Numbered from the stretch's first letter, positions 16,083 through 25,762 are shown. The stretch: DNA of 32,598 nucleotides from Pseudomonadota bacterium (GCA_021846965.1 JAJZWA010000042.1:1-32598); one strand, 5' to 3'. Program-made: numbers and translations. The notes: generated from the sequence alone by a model not told the origin.

Positions 16083-16910
16083 ATGCCGGGCACGAGAAGC
16101 TGGGCCGAGGGCCTTCACGCGACCGTCAGCGGCCAGGGCTCGCGCTGGGTCGTGCTCGGTCATGGCTTCGGAACCGACCAGAGCAGCTGGGACGCGCAGA
16201 TGCCCGTCCTGCTGGACGCCGGGTTGCGGGTACTGCGCTACGACCTCGCGGGCTCGACCCCCCACACCCGCGCGGTGTTCCACGCGGAGCGCCACCGCCA
16301 CCTGTTCGGCTTCGCCGAGGACCTGGTGATGCTGGCGCGCGAGCTGGGCGTGTCCGACGCGGTCTACATCGGGCATTCGCTGGGCGCCATGCTCGGCGTG
16401 CTGGCCGCCAACGCCGTCCCCGGCCTGTTCTCGCGGGTCGTCGCCATCGGTGCCAACGCGCGCTACGTGGATGATCCCGACGAGGGCTACGTGGGCGGGC
16501 TCGGGCAGGGCCAGGCCGAGGCCATGCTGGCCAGCATGAGCACCGACTACGTGGCCTGGGCCAACGGCTTCGCGCGCAGCGTCGTGGGCACCCCGGTGCC
16601 GCGCTTCGGCGCGCACGAGTTCACCGACTGCCTGCTGGCGCTGCGCCCCGACATCGCGCTGGGCATGTTGCGCGCGACCTTGCTGTCCGACCATCGGCAG
16701 GATGTGCGGAGCATGATCACCCCGCTGTACCTGATCGCCGCCGCCACCGATCCGGTGGTCCCGGTGCCGGCTGCGCAGTGGCTGGCCGCCCAGCCCAGCG
16801 CACGCCGCCTGCTGTGGATCGACGCCCAGGGGCATTTCCCGCACATCACCGCCGCCGAGCCGGTCGCCGAGGCCTTGCGCCAGTGCCTGCAGGATCGCGC
16901 AGATGCCTAG
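16083..16910 (+). CDS. RsbQ/KAI2-type alpha/beta hydrolase
   Basis: 275 residues. The fold and triad match the RsbQ/KAI2/D14 group: oxyanion segment LGHGFGTDQSSW (25-36), nucleophile Ser99 in GHSLGAM, Asp223 in ATDPVVP and His251 in QGHFPH. As I recall, B. subtilis RsbQ has Ser96, Asp219 and His247, so the spacing is almost the same. RsbQ works with a PAS-domain protein (RsbP) and is thought to deliver or process a small hydrophobic ligand for the PAS domain. Here the stop overlaps by 8 nt the start of a PAS-PAS-GGDEF-EAL gene, which strongly suggests the same kind of partnership. ATG 16083 follows AGAGGGG; an in-frame ATG at 16032 lacks support. The ligand is unknown. A general esterase is the alternative. 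Confidence 0.87.
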   Translation: MPGTRSWAEGLHATVSGQGSRWVVLGHGFGTDQSSWDAQMPVLLDAGLRVLRYDLAGSTPHTRAVFHAERHRHLFGFAEDLVMLARELGVSDAVYIGHSLGAMLGVLAANAVPGLFSRVVAIGANARYVDDPDEGYVGGLGQGQAEAMLASMSTDYVAWANGFARSVVGTPVPRFGAHEFTDCLLALRPDIALGMLRATLLSDHRQDVRSMITPLYLIAAATDPVVPVPAAQWLAAQPSARRLLWIDAQGHFPHITAAEPVAEALRQCLQDRADA

Positions 16911-19365
16911 TCGCCTGCGCTATGTCGCCGAATTGCGCGGCTACCTGCGGGCCTCGGGCGTGTGTTTCTGGCGCGCCGACGAGCACATGGCAGCCCGCCC
17001 CGTGCTGTGCCAGCCGGAGGGCTGGCTCGACGGGGCCTTCCTGGCCGCCCCCGGCGACGAAGGTGCGGCCCTGCTGCGCGAGCCTTCGCGTATCGCCGAA
17101 TGCCTGCCCATGGCCCTGCGCGCCCGGCTGCCCCGGCTGCCCCAGGCCTTGCTGCAATTGCGGCGAACGCTGCCGGGCGGTGGTGCGCTGGGGGTGTTCG
17201 TGGCCTGGGAGCTGGCCGGGGACGTGCCTGCCGACGTGCTGCGCCACGAGGGTCTGGTCGAACTGGTGCTCGACGTGCTGGTGCGCAGCGCCGAGGCCAC
17301 GCCGCTGCAGGAAGTGGCCGACGCGCAGATGCGCGCGCTGGCGCAATCCCTGCCGCAGGCGATGGCGCTGGTGCATCCCGAGGGCGCGCTGGGCTACGTG
17401 AACGACCATGCGGCCGCGCTGCTGGGCGTGCCCGCCGGGGAAATCGCGGCGCCCGAGCTGGCGCGGGCCCTGCAGGACATGATCGGGCGCGCCAGCGACG
17501 CCGCCCGCATTCGCGAGCAGGCGCGCAGCGTGCTCGAGGGAGGCGTGCAGGGGCGCGCCATGACCGGGGTGTGGCACTTCCCGCAGGGATCGCCGCGCGC
17601 CCTGCGGGTCACGCTGGCGCCGGTGCACGCCCGCTCCACGCGCTGGACCTGGCTGTTCGAGGATGTGTCCGTCGAGGTCGGGCTGCAGCAGCAGTTGCAG
17701 ACCGAGGAACACAAGCTGCGGGATTTCTTCGAGCATCTGGACGAGGCCGTCGCGCTGTACACGCTCGACGGCTCCATCCAGCAGTGCAACGACCGCTACG
17801 TGTCGCTGTTCGGAGCCCGCGGGCAGGCCTGGCACGACCAGGCCCACGCCTTCGATGCGTCGGCCGGCCCGGACTGGCAGGGCCTGCGCGGCGATTGCCT
17901 GCGATGGCAGACCGTCGGGCCCTATGAAGGCCACCTCCCGATGGGCGACGGCACGCAGCGCTGGATCGAGGCCTCCGCGATGCTGCGTCGCGACGCCGGC
18001 GGCGAGGCCGTGGGGATCTGGGAGGTGGCGCGCGACATCACCGAGCGCAAATCCCGCGAGGCCCAGCTGCTGTACCTGGGCACCCACGACGCGCTGACCA
18101 GCCTGCCCAACCGGGCCTTGTACCTCGATCGCCTGCGCCAGGAACTGCTGCGCACGGCCGCCGCCCGGCGTCCCATCGGCGTGCTGGTGCTGGCGCTGGG
18201 GGAGCGCCAGAGCCTGGCCAGCGTGGCCGGCAGCAGTTCGGCACAGCAGGCCTTGCGCCACGCGGCCGAGCGCCTGCTCGGCCTGTGCACGCCCCGGTTC
18301 CTGGTCGCGCGCATCGCCGAGGCGCGCTTCGCGGTGCAGGGCGAGCTGGAATCCGAGTCCGAGCTGCGTCCGCTGGGTGAGCGCCTGCAGCGCGCGCTGG
18401 CCGAGCCTTTCGACGTGGGCGGTGCCCAGTCGGTGCTGGACGTCGCGGTGGGCCTGAGCCTGAGCGCGCAGGATGCGAACGACGCCGAGGACCTCCTGCT
18501 GCAGGCCGAGGCGGCCCTGCAGCACGCGCGCCAGCCGGGCACGGATCCGGTGCAGCGCTACAGCCCGACCCTGCTGCACGACCTGCGCGAGCGTTTCGCG
18601 CTCGAGCAGGCGCTGCGCCGGGCGCTGGCGCAGGGCCGCGACCTGTTCCTCGCCTATCAGCCGCAACTGCGGGCCGGCGACGCCAGCCTGCATGGTTGCG
18701 AGGCGCTGCTGCGCTGGCGCCGCGAGGACGGCAGGCTGGTCTCGCCCGCCACCTTCGTGCCCGTGGCCGAGGACTGCGGCCTGATCGGCAAGCTCACCGA
18801 ATGGGTGCTGCACGACCTATGCCGCCAGTTGCGTGCATGGGATGCGCTGGCCCTGCATCCGGGGGCCTTGGGAATGAACCTGTCGGCCGTGCATTTCGAG
18901 CAGGACGACATGGTGGAGGCGCTGCTGGCCATCGTGCGCGAGCATGGCGTGGGACCCGAGCGCATCTGCCTGGAGATCACGGAAAGCGCCATGGCCGATC
19001 CGCTGGCCTCGGCCTCCAAGGTGGAGCAGCTCAAGGCGGCGGGCTTCGCGGTCAGCGTGGACGATTTCGGCACCGGATATTCCTCCCTGTCCTATCTCAA
19101 GCGCTTCGCGGTCGACGAGCTCAAGATCGACCGCAGTTTCGTCAGCGGCATCGAGGCGCATGCCAGCGACCGGGCCATCGTGGCAGCGGTCGTCACCATG
19201 GGGCACGGCCTGGGCCTGCGCGTGGTGGCCGAGGGCGTGGAGACGGCGGCCCAGCTGGAATTCCTGCGCCGCTGCGGTTGCGACTTCGCGCAGGGCTACT
19301 GGTTCGCGCGCCCAATGCCCGCCGAAGGCCTGGTCGCGTGGATGCGCGAGCGGCGCTTCCTATAA
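16903..19365 (+). CDS. PAS-PAS-degenerate GGDEF-EAL c-di-GMP phosphodiesterase
   Basis: 820 residues, no membrane segment. Residues 1-130 are an unassigned, possibly GAF-like sensory region. A first PAS-like domain spans about 140-255, and a second is at about 272-385, ending in the typical DITERK. The GGDEF domain (about 388-545) is degenerate: the signature is AEARF at 472-476 and the nucleotide-binding FKxIND-type stretch is lost. The EAL domain (about 563-815) is intact: EAL at 600-602, NLSAVHF (659-665), EITES (691-695), DDFGTGYSS (720-728), KIDRSF (741-746) and AEGVET (776-781). The prediction is a cytoplasmic enzyme that hydrolyses c-di-GMP to pGpG under PAS control. It overlaps the RsbQ-like gene by 8 nt (ATGCCTAG), so translation is coupled. 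Confidence 0.93.
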   Translation: MPSRLRYVAELRGYLRASGVCFWRADEHMAARPVLCQPEGWLDGAFLAAPGDEGAALLREPSRIAECLPMALRARLPRLPQALLQLRRTLPGGGALGVFVAWELAGDVPADVLRHEGLVELVLDVLVRSAEATPLQEVADAQMRALAQSLPQAMALVHPEGALGYVNDHAAALLGVPAGEIAAPELARALQDMIGRASDAARIREQARSVLEGGVQGRAMTGVWHFPQGSPRALRVTLAPVHARSTRWTWLFEDVSVEVGLQQQLQTEEHKLRDFFEHLDEAVALYTLDGSIQQCNDRYVSLFGARGQAWHDQAHAFDASAGPDWQGLRGDCLRWQTVGPYEGHLPMGDGTQRWIEASAMLRRDAGGEAVGIWEVARDITERKSREAQLLYLGTHDALTSLPNRALYLDRLRQELLRTAAARRPIGVLVLALGERQSLASVAGSSSAQQALRHAAERLLGLCTPRFLVARIAEARFAVQGELESESELRPLGERLQRALAEPFDVGGAQSVLDVAVGLSLSAQDANDAEDLLLQAEAALQHARQPGTDPVQRYSPTLLHDLRERFALEQALRRALAQGRDLFLAYQPQLRAGDASLHGCEALLRWRREDGRLVSPATFVPVAEDCGLIGKLTEWVLHDLCRQLRAWDALALHPGALGMNLSAVHFEQDDMVEALLAIVREHGVGPERICLEITESAMADPLASASKVEQLKAAGFAVSVDDFGTGYSSLSYLKRFAVDELKIDRSFVSGIEAHASDRAIVAAVVTMGHGLGLRVVAEGVETAAQLEFLRRCGCDFAQGYWFARPMPAEGLVAWMRERRFL

Positions 19366-19366
19366 T
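19361..19366 (+). promoter_or_regulatory. Candidate -10 box for argD-argF
   Basis: TATAAT overlaps the TAA stop of the EAL gene, 159 nt before the argD ATG. The -35 (GTGGAT at 17 nt) is weak. It would let argD-argF be transcribed independently of the signalling cassette. No ArgR-like palindrome is visible in the 160-nt leader. Confidence 0.42.
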
Positions 19367-19525
19367 CGGGCGATACGCGCGAGTTCGCGGGCGGTGCGAA
19401 GGCGGCCCCTTGTCTGTGGGCCACCCGCCGGGCCGGCCACGCGGCGCGCATCCCATCCCAAGCCCGCCAGCGCCGGCGCGCGCAGCCACCGGCGAGTGCC
19501 CATTGCCATCATCGAGGAACAGCCC

Positions 19526-20704
19526 ATGCCCGGCCACCTGATGCAGAACTATTCCCGCCAGCCGCTGGCGCTCAGCCACGGCGAGGGCGTGTGGGTGTGG
19601 GACGGCGAGGGACGGCGCTACCTGGACGCCCTCAGCGGCATCGCCGTCAACACCGTCGGCCACGCGCACCCGCGCCTGGTGGCCGCGCTGCGCGACCAGG
19701 TCGCCAAGCTGATCCACTGCTCCAACGTCTACCAGATCCCGCTGCAGGATCGACTCGCCGACCGCCTGTGCGAGCTGTCCGGCGCCGACGCGGCCTTTTT
19801 CTGCAATTCCGGCCTCGAGGCCAACGAGGCGGCCATCAAGCTGGCGCGCCTGTGGGGCCATCGCCGCGGCCACGCGCTGCCGCAGATCCTGGTGTTCGAG
19901 GGCGCCTTCCACGGACGTTCGCTGGCCACGCTGTCGGCCACAGGAAACCCCAAGGTGCAAAAGGGCTTCGAGCCCCTGGTGGAGGGCTTCGTGCGCGTGG
20001 AGCTCAACGACGAGGCGGCGGTGGAACGCGCCGCGCGCGAGAACCCCGGGCTGAGCGCGGTGTTCATCGAGGCCATCCAGGGCGAGGGGGGGATCCGCCC
20101 GGCGCAGCTGGAGTTCCTGCGCTTCCTGCGGCGCCTGTGCGATCAGCACGGCTGGCTGCTGATGATCGACGAGGTGCAGTGCGGCATGGGGCGCACCGGC
20201 AAGTGGCTGGCGCACCAGTGGGCCGATCTGCGCCCCGACGTGGTGGCGATGGCCAAGGGCCTGGCCTCGGGCGTGCCCATCGGCGCCGTGCTGGGCTACG
20301 GCGAGGCGGCGCGCGTGTTCGGCCCCGGCCAGCATGGCAGCACCTTCGGCGGCAACCCGCTGGCCTGTCGCGCAGCGCTGGAGACCCTGGCCATCGTCGA
20401 GGACGAGGGCCTGCTGGACAACGCGGCCCGCGTGGGCGGCTGGATGATCGCGCAGCTGCGCGAGCGCCTCGGCGGCCTGCCGGGCGTGCGCGAGGTGCGC
20501 GGCAGCGGCCTGATGATCGGCATCGAACTCGATCGTCCCTGCGGCGAGCTCGTGGAGCAGGCTCGCCAGGCCGGCCTGCTGATCAACGTCACCCATGACA
20601 CGGTGATCCGCCTGCTGCCGGCGCTGGTGCTGCGGCGCGAGGAGGCGGAGCAGTTGCTGGCGCTGCTGGTGCCGCTGGTGCAGCGTTTCGTCGCCGCCGC
20701 CTGA
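19526..20704 (+). CDS. argD: Acetylornithine aminotransferase
   Basis: 392 residues, typical for ArgD. This class III, PLP-dependent transaminase converts N-acetylglutamate semialdehyde to N2-acetylornithine in arginine synthesis and may also serve lysine synthesis. The start NYSRQPLALSHGEGVWVWD and the block DALSGIAVNTVGHAHPR are characteristic. NSGLEANEAAIKLAR binds the PLP phosphate, IDEVQCGMGRTG holds Asp215, and AMAKGLASGVPIGAV places the Schiff-base lysine at Lys244. ATG 19526 gives the standard length. It is followed after 10 nt by argF, the OTCase step, so the two form an arginine operon. Related aminotransferases (AstC, GabT) are less likely in this context. Confidence 0.95.
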   Translation: MPGHLMQNYSRQPLALSHGEGVWVWDGEGRRYLDALSGIAVNTVGHAHPRLVAALRDQVAKLIHCSNVYQIPLQDRLADRLCELSGADAAFFCNSGLEANEAAIKLARLWGHRRGHALPQILVFEGAFHGRSLATLSATGNPKVQKGFEPLVEGFVRVELNDEAAVERAARENPGLSAVFIEAIQGEGGIRPAQLEFLRFLRRLCDQHGWLLMIDEVQCGMGRTGKWLAHQWADLRPDVVAMAKGLASGVPIGAVLGYGEAARVFGPGQHGSTFGGNPLACRAALETLAIVEDEGLLDNAARVGGWMIAQLRERLGGLPGVREVRGSGLMIGIELDRPCGELVEQARQAGLLINVTHDTVIRLLPALVLRREEAEQLLALLVPLVQRFVAAA

Positions 20705-20714
20705 GGAGCCCGTG

Positions 20715-21656
20715 ATGAGCCACCAAGCGCCTCGCCACTACCTGCAGTTCAGCGACCTCGACCGCGAGGAATACGCCTACCTGTTCCGTCGCAGCTCGCT
20801 GATCAAGGCGCGCTTCAAGCGCTACGAGATGCACCAGCCCCTGGTCGACCGCACGCTGGCGATGATTTTCGAGAAGCACTCGACGCGCACCCGCCTGAGT
20901 TTCGAGGCCGGCATGCACCAGCTCGGCGGCGCGGCCATCTACATCAATACCCGCGACAGCCAGCTCGGTCGCGGCGAGCCCATCGAGGACGCCGCGCAGG
21001 TGTTCTCCCGCATGGTCGACCTGGTGATGATCCGCACCTACGGCCACGACATCGTCGAGCGTTTCGCCGCCCATTCGCGGGTGCCGGTGATCAACGGGCT
21101 GACCAACGAATTCCATCCCTGCCAGGTGCTGGCCGACGTGTTCACCTACATCGAGCACCGCGGCGACATCGCGGGCAAGACCGTGGCCTGGGTGGGAGAC
21201 GCCAACAACATGCTCTACACCTGGCTGCAGGCCGCGGCCATCCTGGGCTTCAAGGTGCATTTCAGCGGCCCCGCCGGCTACGGCGTGGACCTGCAGCGCC
21301 CGGGCTATCCGGTGAGCGAGGCCGAACGCGCCTGCCTGCGCTGCTTCGACGATCCCCTGCAGGCCTGCGAGGGGGCCCACCTGGTCACCACCGACGTGTG
21401 GACCAGCATGGGTTACGAGGCCGAGAACGCGCAGCGCATGCAGGCCTTCCAGGGTTTCATGGTCGACACCCGCATGATGGCGCGCGCCGACGCACAGGCC
21501 CTGTTCATGCATTGCCTGCCCGCGCACCGCGGCGAGGAAGTGCAGGGCGAGGTCATCGACGGCCCGCAAAGCGTCGTGTGGGACGAGGCCGAGAACCGCC
21601 TGCACGTGCAGAAGGCGCTGATGGAGTTCATGCTCCTGGGCCAGCTGCCCGACTGA
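20715..21656 (+). CDS. argF: Ornithine carbamoyltransferase
   Basis: 313 residues. OTCase condenses carbamoyl phosphate with ornithine to citrulline in the cytoplasm, normally as a trimer. The carbamoyl-phosphate site STRTR is at 56-60 and HPCQ at 134-137. The ornithine site includes VGDANNM and VTTDVWTSMG, and the C-terminal catalytic HCLPAHRGEEV is present. ATG 20715 is preceded by GAGGAG at 6 nt; the adjacent GTG at 20712 would be one codon longer. Position after argD supports a biosynthetic rather than catabolic (ArcB) role. Confidence 0.97.
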   Translation: MSHQAPRHYLQFSDLDREEYAYLFRRSSLIKARFKRYEMHQPLVDRTLAMIFEKHSTRTRLSFEAGMHQLGGAAIYINTRDSQLGRGEPIEDAAQVFSRMVDLVMIRTYGHDIVERFAAHSRVPVINGLTNEFHPCQVLADVFTYIEHRGDIAGKTVAWVGDANNMLYTWLQAAAILGFKVHFSGPAGYGVDLQRPGYPVSEAERACLRCFDDPLQACEGAHLVTTDVWTSMGYEAENAQRMQAFQGFMVDTRMMARADAQALFMHCLPAHRGEEVQGEVIDGPQSVVWDEAENRLHVQKALMEFMLLGQLPD

Positions 21657-21676
21657 GCCGGCGAGGGCGCGCCGGC
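21657..21676. terminator. Stem-loop between convergent argF and rsgA
   Basis: GCCGGCG / CGCCGGC is a 7-bp GC-only stem with a 6-nt loop. It fills the gap between the argF stop and the rsgA stop. There is no T-run, so this is a candidate bidirectional terminator only. Confidence 0.35.
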
Positions 21677-21677
21677 C

Positions 21678-22616
21678 TCAGTGCCGCGACGCGAGCAGTT
21701 CGTTGAGCACCCGCAGATACAGCGCGTAGCGCTCGGGGGCGATCTGGCCGGCCTGCACGGCCTCGCGCACCACGCAGCCGGGTTCCTGGCGATGGGTGCA
21801 GTTCTGGAACCGGCACTGCCCGATGCGCTGTGCCAGCTCGGGCAGCGCGTGCTGCAACTGGGTGATGCTCAGGTGATGCAGGCCGAAAGCCTGGAAACCC
21901 GGTGAATCCAGCAGGGCGCTGCCCTCGGGAAAACCGGGCAGCTTCCACAGCCGCGTGCTGGTGGTCGTATGCCGGCCGGCGTTGAGGGCTTCGCTCAAGG
22001 CCTGGGTCTGCGCCTGCAGCCCCGGCACCAGCGCATTGGCCAGCGTGGACTTGCCCACGCCGGAGGCGCCGATCAGCATGCAGGTGCGGGCACGCAGCCA
22101 GGGGCGCAACAGTTCCAGCGCCTGCGCCGGATGCTCTCGTGCCGAGAGCTCCAGCAGGGCCTGCCCGAAGGCCTGCAGCGGCCGCAGGCGCTCGCGCAGC
22201 GCCGCCGTGCCCGCGAGTTCGCATTTGTTGAGCAGCACCAGGGTCTCGATGCCCTCGGCGCGCGCGGCGATCAAGGCGCGGCCCACCAGGTCCAGGTTGG
22301 GCGCCGGCTCCGGCGCGGTGACCACCATCAGCAGGTCCAGGTTGGCCGCGAACATCTTGCTGCGCCAGGCGTCCTCGCGCCACAGCACGTTGCGCCTGGG
22401 CAGCACCTGGAGGATGAGCGCGGGGTCGCCGGGCTGCAGCAGCACCTCGTCCCCGCAGACCACGTCGCTGCGTTTCGCTCGAGTCACGCAGGCGACGGGG
22501 GCCGGGGAGCCGTCGTCGGCCAGGTAGTTGCGGCCGAAGGCGCCGACGATGCGCGCGCGCACGCCCGCCGTCGGCAGCGGTGCCGGCTCGGCGCGCGGGG
22601 GGAGCGGCGGCCGCAC
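21678..22616 (-). CDS. rsgA: Ribosome small-subunit-dependent GTPase A
   Basis: 312 residues from GTG 22616. RsgA (YjeQ) is a circularly permuted GTPase that checks and releases late 30S particles. The N-terminal OB fold is at about 20-75. The permuted order G4-G1-G2-G3 is visible: LNKCE (129-133), GASGVGKST (183-191), RHTTTSTRL (215-223) and DSPGF (237-241). The C-terminal zinc motif has Cys268, Cys273, His275 and Cys281. G4 has NKCE where NKxD is usual. The start is uncertain: GTG 22616 is 8 nt after the M48 stop, and GTG 22562 (before the OB fold) is the alternative. Probably co-transcribed with the M48 gene. Confidence 0.95.
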   Translation of the reverse strand: MRPPLPPRAEPAPLPTAGVRARIVGAFGRNYLADDGSPAPVACVTRAKRSDVVCGDEVLLQPGDPALILQVLPRRNVLWREDAWRSKMFAANLDLLMVVTAPEPAPNLDLVGRALIAARAEGIETLVLLNKCELAGTAALRERLRPLQAFGQALLELSAREHPAQALELLRPWLRARTCMLIGASGVGKSTLANALVPGLQAQTQALSEALNAGRHTTTSTRLWKLPGFPEGSALLDSPGFQAFGLHHLSITQLQHALPELAQRIGQCRFQNCTHRQEPGCVVREAVQAGQIAPERYALYLRVLNELLASRH

Positions 22617-22624
22617 GAGGGGGA

Positions 22625-23911
22625 TCAGCCGAGCGCGGCTTGCGCGCCGGGAAGTCCCAGGCGCGCCAGGCGTTGCAGCGCGGGCGGATGGCTGTAGTAG
22701 AAGCGCACGAACCAGGGGTCCGGCGTCAGGGTGGACGCATTGTCCCGGTACATGCGCAGCAGCGCGCTGCCCAGCGCGCGCGCGTCGCTGTGCCGGGCCG
22801 CGTAGGCGTCGGCCTCGAACTCGTGCCTGCGCGACCAGGCGGCTCCCAGCGGCGTGGCGAACACGCCGAACACCGGCAGCGCCAGGCTGAACAGGATCAG
22901 CGCCGCGGCCGCGTTGTTGCCCAGCAGATCGGGTTCGAACCCCAGGCCGCTGTAGAACCAGCTGCGCGAGGCCAGCAGCCCCAGCAGCGCGAATCCCGCC
23001 AGGCTCATCGCCAGGGTCAGCACCAGGCGCTGCTGGATGTGGCGCCGCTTGTAGTGTCCGACCTCGTGCGCCAGCACGGCCTCGATCTGCGTGGCGTCGA
23101 GCTGTCCCAGCAGGGTGTCGAACAGCACCACGCGCCGCGCCGAGCCGATCCCGGTGAAATAGGCGTTGGCGTGGGCGCTGCGCCGCGAGCCATCCATCAC
23201 GTACAGGCCTTGCAGCGCGAAACCGCAGCGCTGCATCAGCGCTTGCGCGCGGGTCTTGACCTCGCCGTCCGGCAGGGGCTGGAAGCGGTTGAACAGCGGC
23301 GCGATCCAGGTCGGGAAAATCACCATCATGGCCAGGCTGAAGCTGGCGAAGCCCGCCCAGGCCCACAGCCACCACGATGCGCTGACCCCCATCAGCCACA
23401 GCACCAGCAAGGCCAGCGGAGCCATCAGCACCGCGCCGAGCAGCAGGCCCTTGATCTGGTCGAGCGCGAACAGCGCGGGCGTGCTGCGGTTGAAGCCGAA
23501 GCGCGACTCCAGCCCGAAGGTGCGCCAGATGTCCCAGGGCAGGTCCAGCAGCGCGCCGATCAGGGCGAACTCCGCCAGCAGCAGCAACTGGGCGCCCAGC
23601 CCGGCGCCGAACATCGAGGCATTCAGCCTTGCCAGCTCCTGCAGCCCGCCCAGCAGGGTCCAGCCCAGCACGACGGCGGCGGAGAACAGCACATGCCACA
23701 GGCCCTGGCGCTGGCGCGCGCTGGTGTAGTCGGCCGCCTTGCGGTGGGCCTCGGCCCCGATCACCCCGGCGAAGGCCTCGGGCACGTGATCGCGGTGGCG
23801 CTGCACGTGGCGGATCTGGCGCAGGCCCAGCCACAGGCGCAGGGCCGTGGCCAGCAGCAGGGCGGCGGCGAAGCCCCAGCTGAGCATCAGGGAACTCTGG
23901 GAGGCGCTCAT
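22625..23911 (-). CDS. M48-family (Ste24-like) membrane metallopeptidase
   Basis: 428 residues, the length of Ste24/CAAX-prenyl-protease-type members rather than HtpX (about 290). The zinc motif HEVGH is at 282-286 and the third-ligand segment HEFEADAYA at 363-371. Hydrophobic segments lie at about 8-30, 72-90, 103-125, 155-200, 295-315 and 335-352, placing the enzyme in the inner membrane. In bacteria the substrates of this subgroup are largely unknown; envelope protein quality control is a reasonable inference. It is divergent from orn, with rsgA directly downstream, a typical Burkholderiales arrangement. Confidence 0.92.
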   Translation of the reverse strand: MSASQSSLMLSWGFAAALLLATALRLWLGLRQIRHVQRHRDHVPEAFAGVIGAEAHRKAADYTSARQRQGLWHVLFSAAVVLGWTLLGGLQELARLNASMFGAGLGAQLLLLAEFALIGALLDLPWDIWRTFGLESRFGFNRSTPALFALDQIKGLLLGAVLMAPLALLVLWLMGVSASWWLWAWAGFASFSLAMMVIFPTWIAPLFNRFQPLPDGEVKTRAQALMQRCGFALQGLYVMDGSRRSAHANAYFTGIGSARRVVLFDTLLGQLDATQIEAVLAHEVGHYKRRHIQQRLVLTLAMSLAGFALLGLLASRSWFYSGLGFEPDLLGNNAAAALILFSLALPVFGVFATPLGAAWSRRHEFEADAYAARHSDARALGSALLRMYRDNASTLTPDPWFVRFYYSHPPALQRLARLGLPGAQAALG

Positions 23912-23975
23912 GGGAAGGACCGGAGGGCGGGGCGCCGGGCGTGGGCAGGGGGCATGCGAGAATGCGGATCCGATG

Positions 23976-23998
23976 CGCCGCGCGCGACTCGCGCGGCG
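23976..23998. repeat. Inverted repeat between the divergent M48 gene and orn
   Basis: CGCCGCGCG / CGCGCGGCG is a perfect 9-bp inverted repeat around CGACT, in the 161-nt gap between divergent genes. It could be a regulator site or an mRNA hairpin. A GATAAT box for the M48 gene (minus strand, plus 24004-24009) lies 5 nt away. Confidence 0.5.
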
Positions 23999-24072
23999 TG
24001 CCCATTATCCCATTCGCGGGGTGTCGGCGCGCGACCGCGATGCGCGGCAGGCCCGGCCCCCGCCCTGCGCGC

Positions 24073-24663
24073 ATGAGCACCCTCCCGAACGCCCCCGATC
24101 TGCCTTTGCACGAATCCAATCTCCTCTGGGTCGACATGGAGATGACCGGACTGGATCCGCTGAACGACCGCATCATCGAGGTGGCCCTGGTGGTCACCGA
24201 CGCCCAGGTCACGCGCCGGGTCGAGGGCCCCGTGGTGGCCGTGCACCAGCCGGCCGAGGTGATGGCCGCGATGGACGCCTGGAACCAGGGCACCCACGGG
24301 CGTTCCGGACTGACCGCGCGGGTCGCGGCCAGCACCGTGGACGAAGCCGGGGCCGAGCAGGCCATGATCGACTTCGCGTCCCGCTACGTGCCGGCGGGCA
24401 AGAGCCCCATGTGCGGCAACAGCATCTGCCAGGACCGGCGCTTCATGGCGCGCTGGATGCCCCGCCTGGAGGCCTTTTTCCACTACCGCAACCTGGACGT
24501 CAGCACCCTCAAGGAGCTGGCCCGGCGCTGGCGCCCGGAGGTGCACGCGTCCTTCAAGAAGCGCCAGGAGCACACGGCGCTGGCCGATATCCACGAGTCC
24601 ATCGACGAGCTGCTGCACTACCGGGTGCATTTCCTCAACGCCCCGCCCCCCGCGCAGGGCTGA
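24073..24663 (+). CDS. orn: Oligoribonuclease
   Basis: 196 residues. Orn is the DEDDh 3'-5' exonuclease that degrades dinucleotides, including pGpG released by EAL phosphodiesterases, and completes mRNA decay. The first motif DMEMTGLD puts the metal ligands at Asp21 and Glu23. The second is [11 protein letters not shown], and the third is [10 protein letters not shown] with the DEDDh His and Asp. The segments [11 protein letters not shown] and [13 protein letters not shown] are diagnostic. ATG 24073 gives normal length after a short polar N-terminus. Its substrate pGpG links it biochemically to the EAL protein at 16903-19365. Confidence 0.97.
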   Translation: MSTLPNAPDLPLHESNLLWVDMEMTGLDPLNDRIIEVALVVTDAQVTRRVEGPVVAVHQPAEVMAAMDAWNQGTHGRSGLTARVAASTVDEAGAEQAMIDFASRYVPAGKSPMCGNSICQDRRFMARWMPRLEAFFHYRNLDVSTLKELARRWRPEVHASFKKRQEHTALADIHESIDELLHYRVHFLNAPPPAQG

Positions 24664-24682
24664 GCCGGCCGGGGCAGGGCCT

Positions 24683-24703
24683 CGCGCCCCCGCGGGGGGC
24701 GCG
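24683..24703. terminator. GC stem-loop between convergent orn and trxB
   Basis: CGCGCCCCC-GCG-GGGGGCGCG is a 9-bp all-GC stem with a 3-nt loop in the 61-nt gap between converging genes. No T-run follows on either strand. It is very stable and is a plausible bidirectional 3'-end element. Confidence 0.45.
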
Positions 24704-24724
24704 TGCGCGGCGAAGGCTCCCCGC

Positions 24725-25762
<1,038 letters not shown>

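Noticed and set aside
16846..18813. 655-codon minus-strand frame opposite the PAS-EAL gene
   Set aside because: Composition is that of a shadow frame (His, Gln, Arg, Ala); the opposite strand carries all EAL landmarks.
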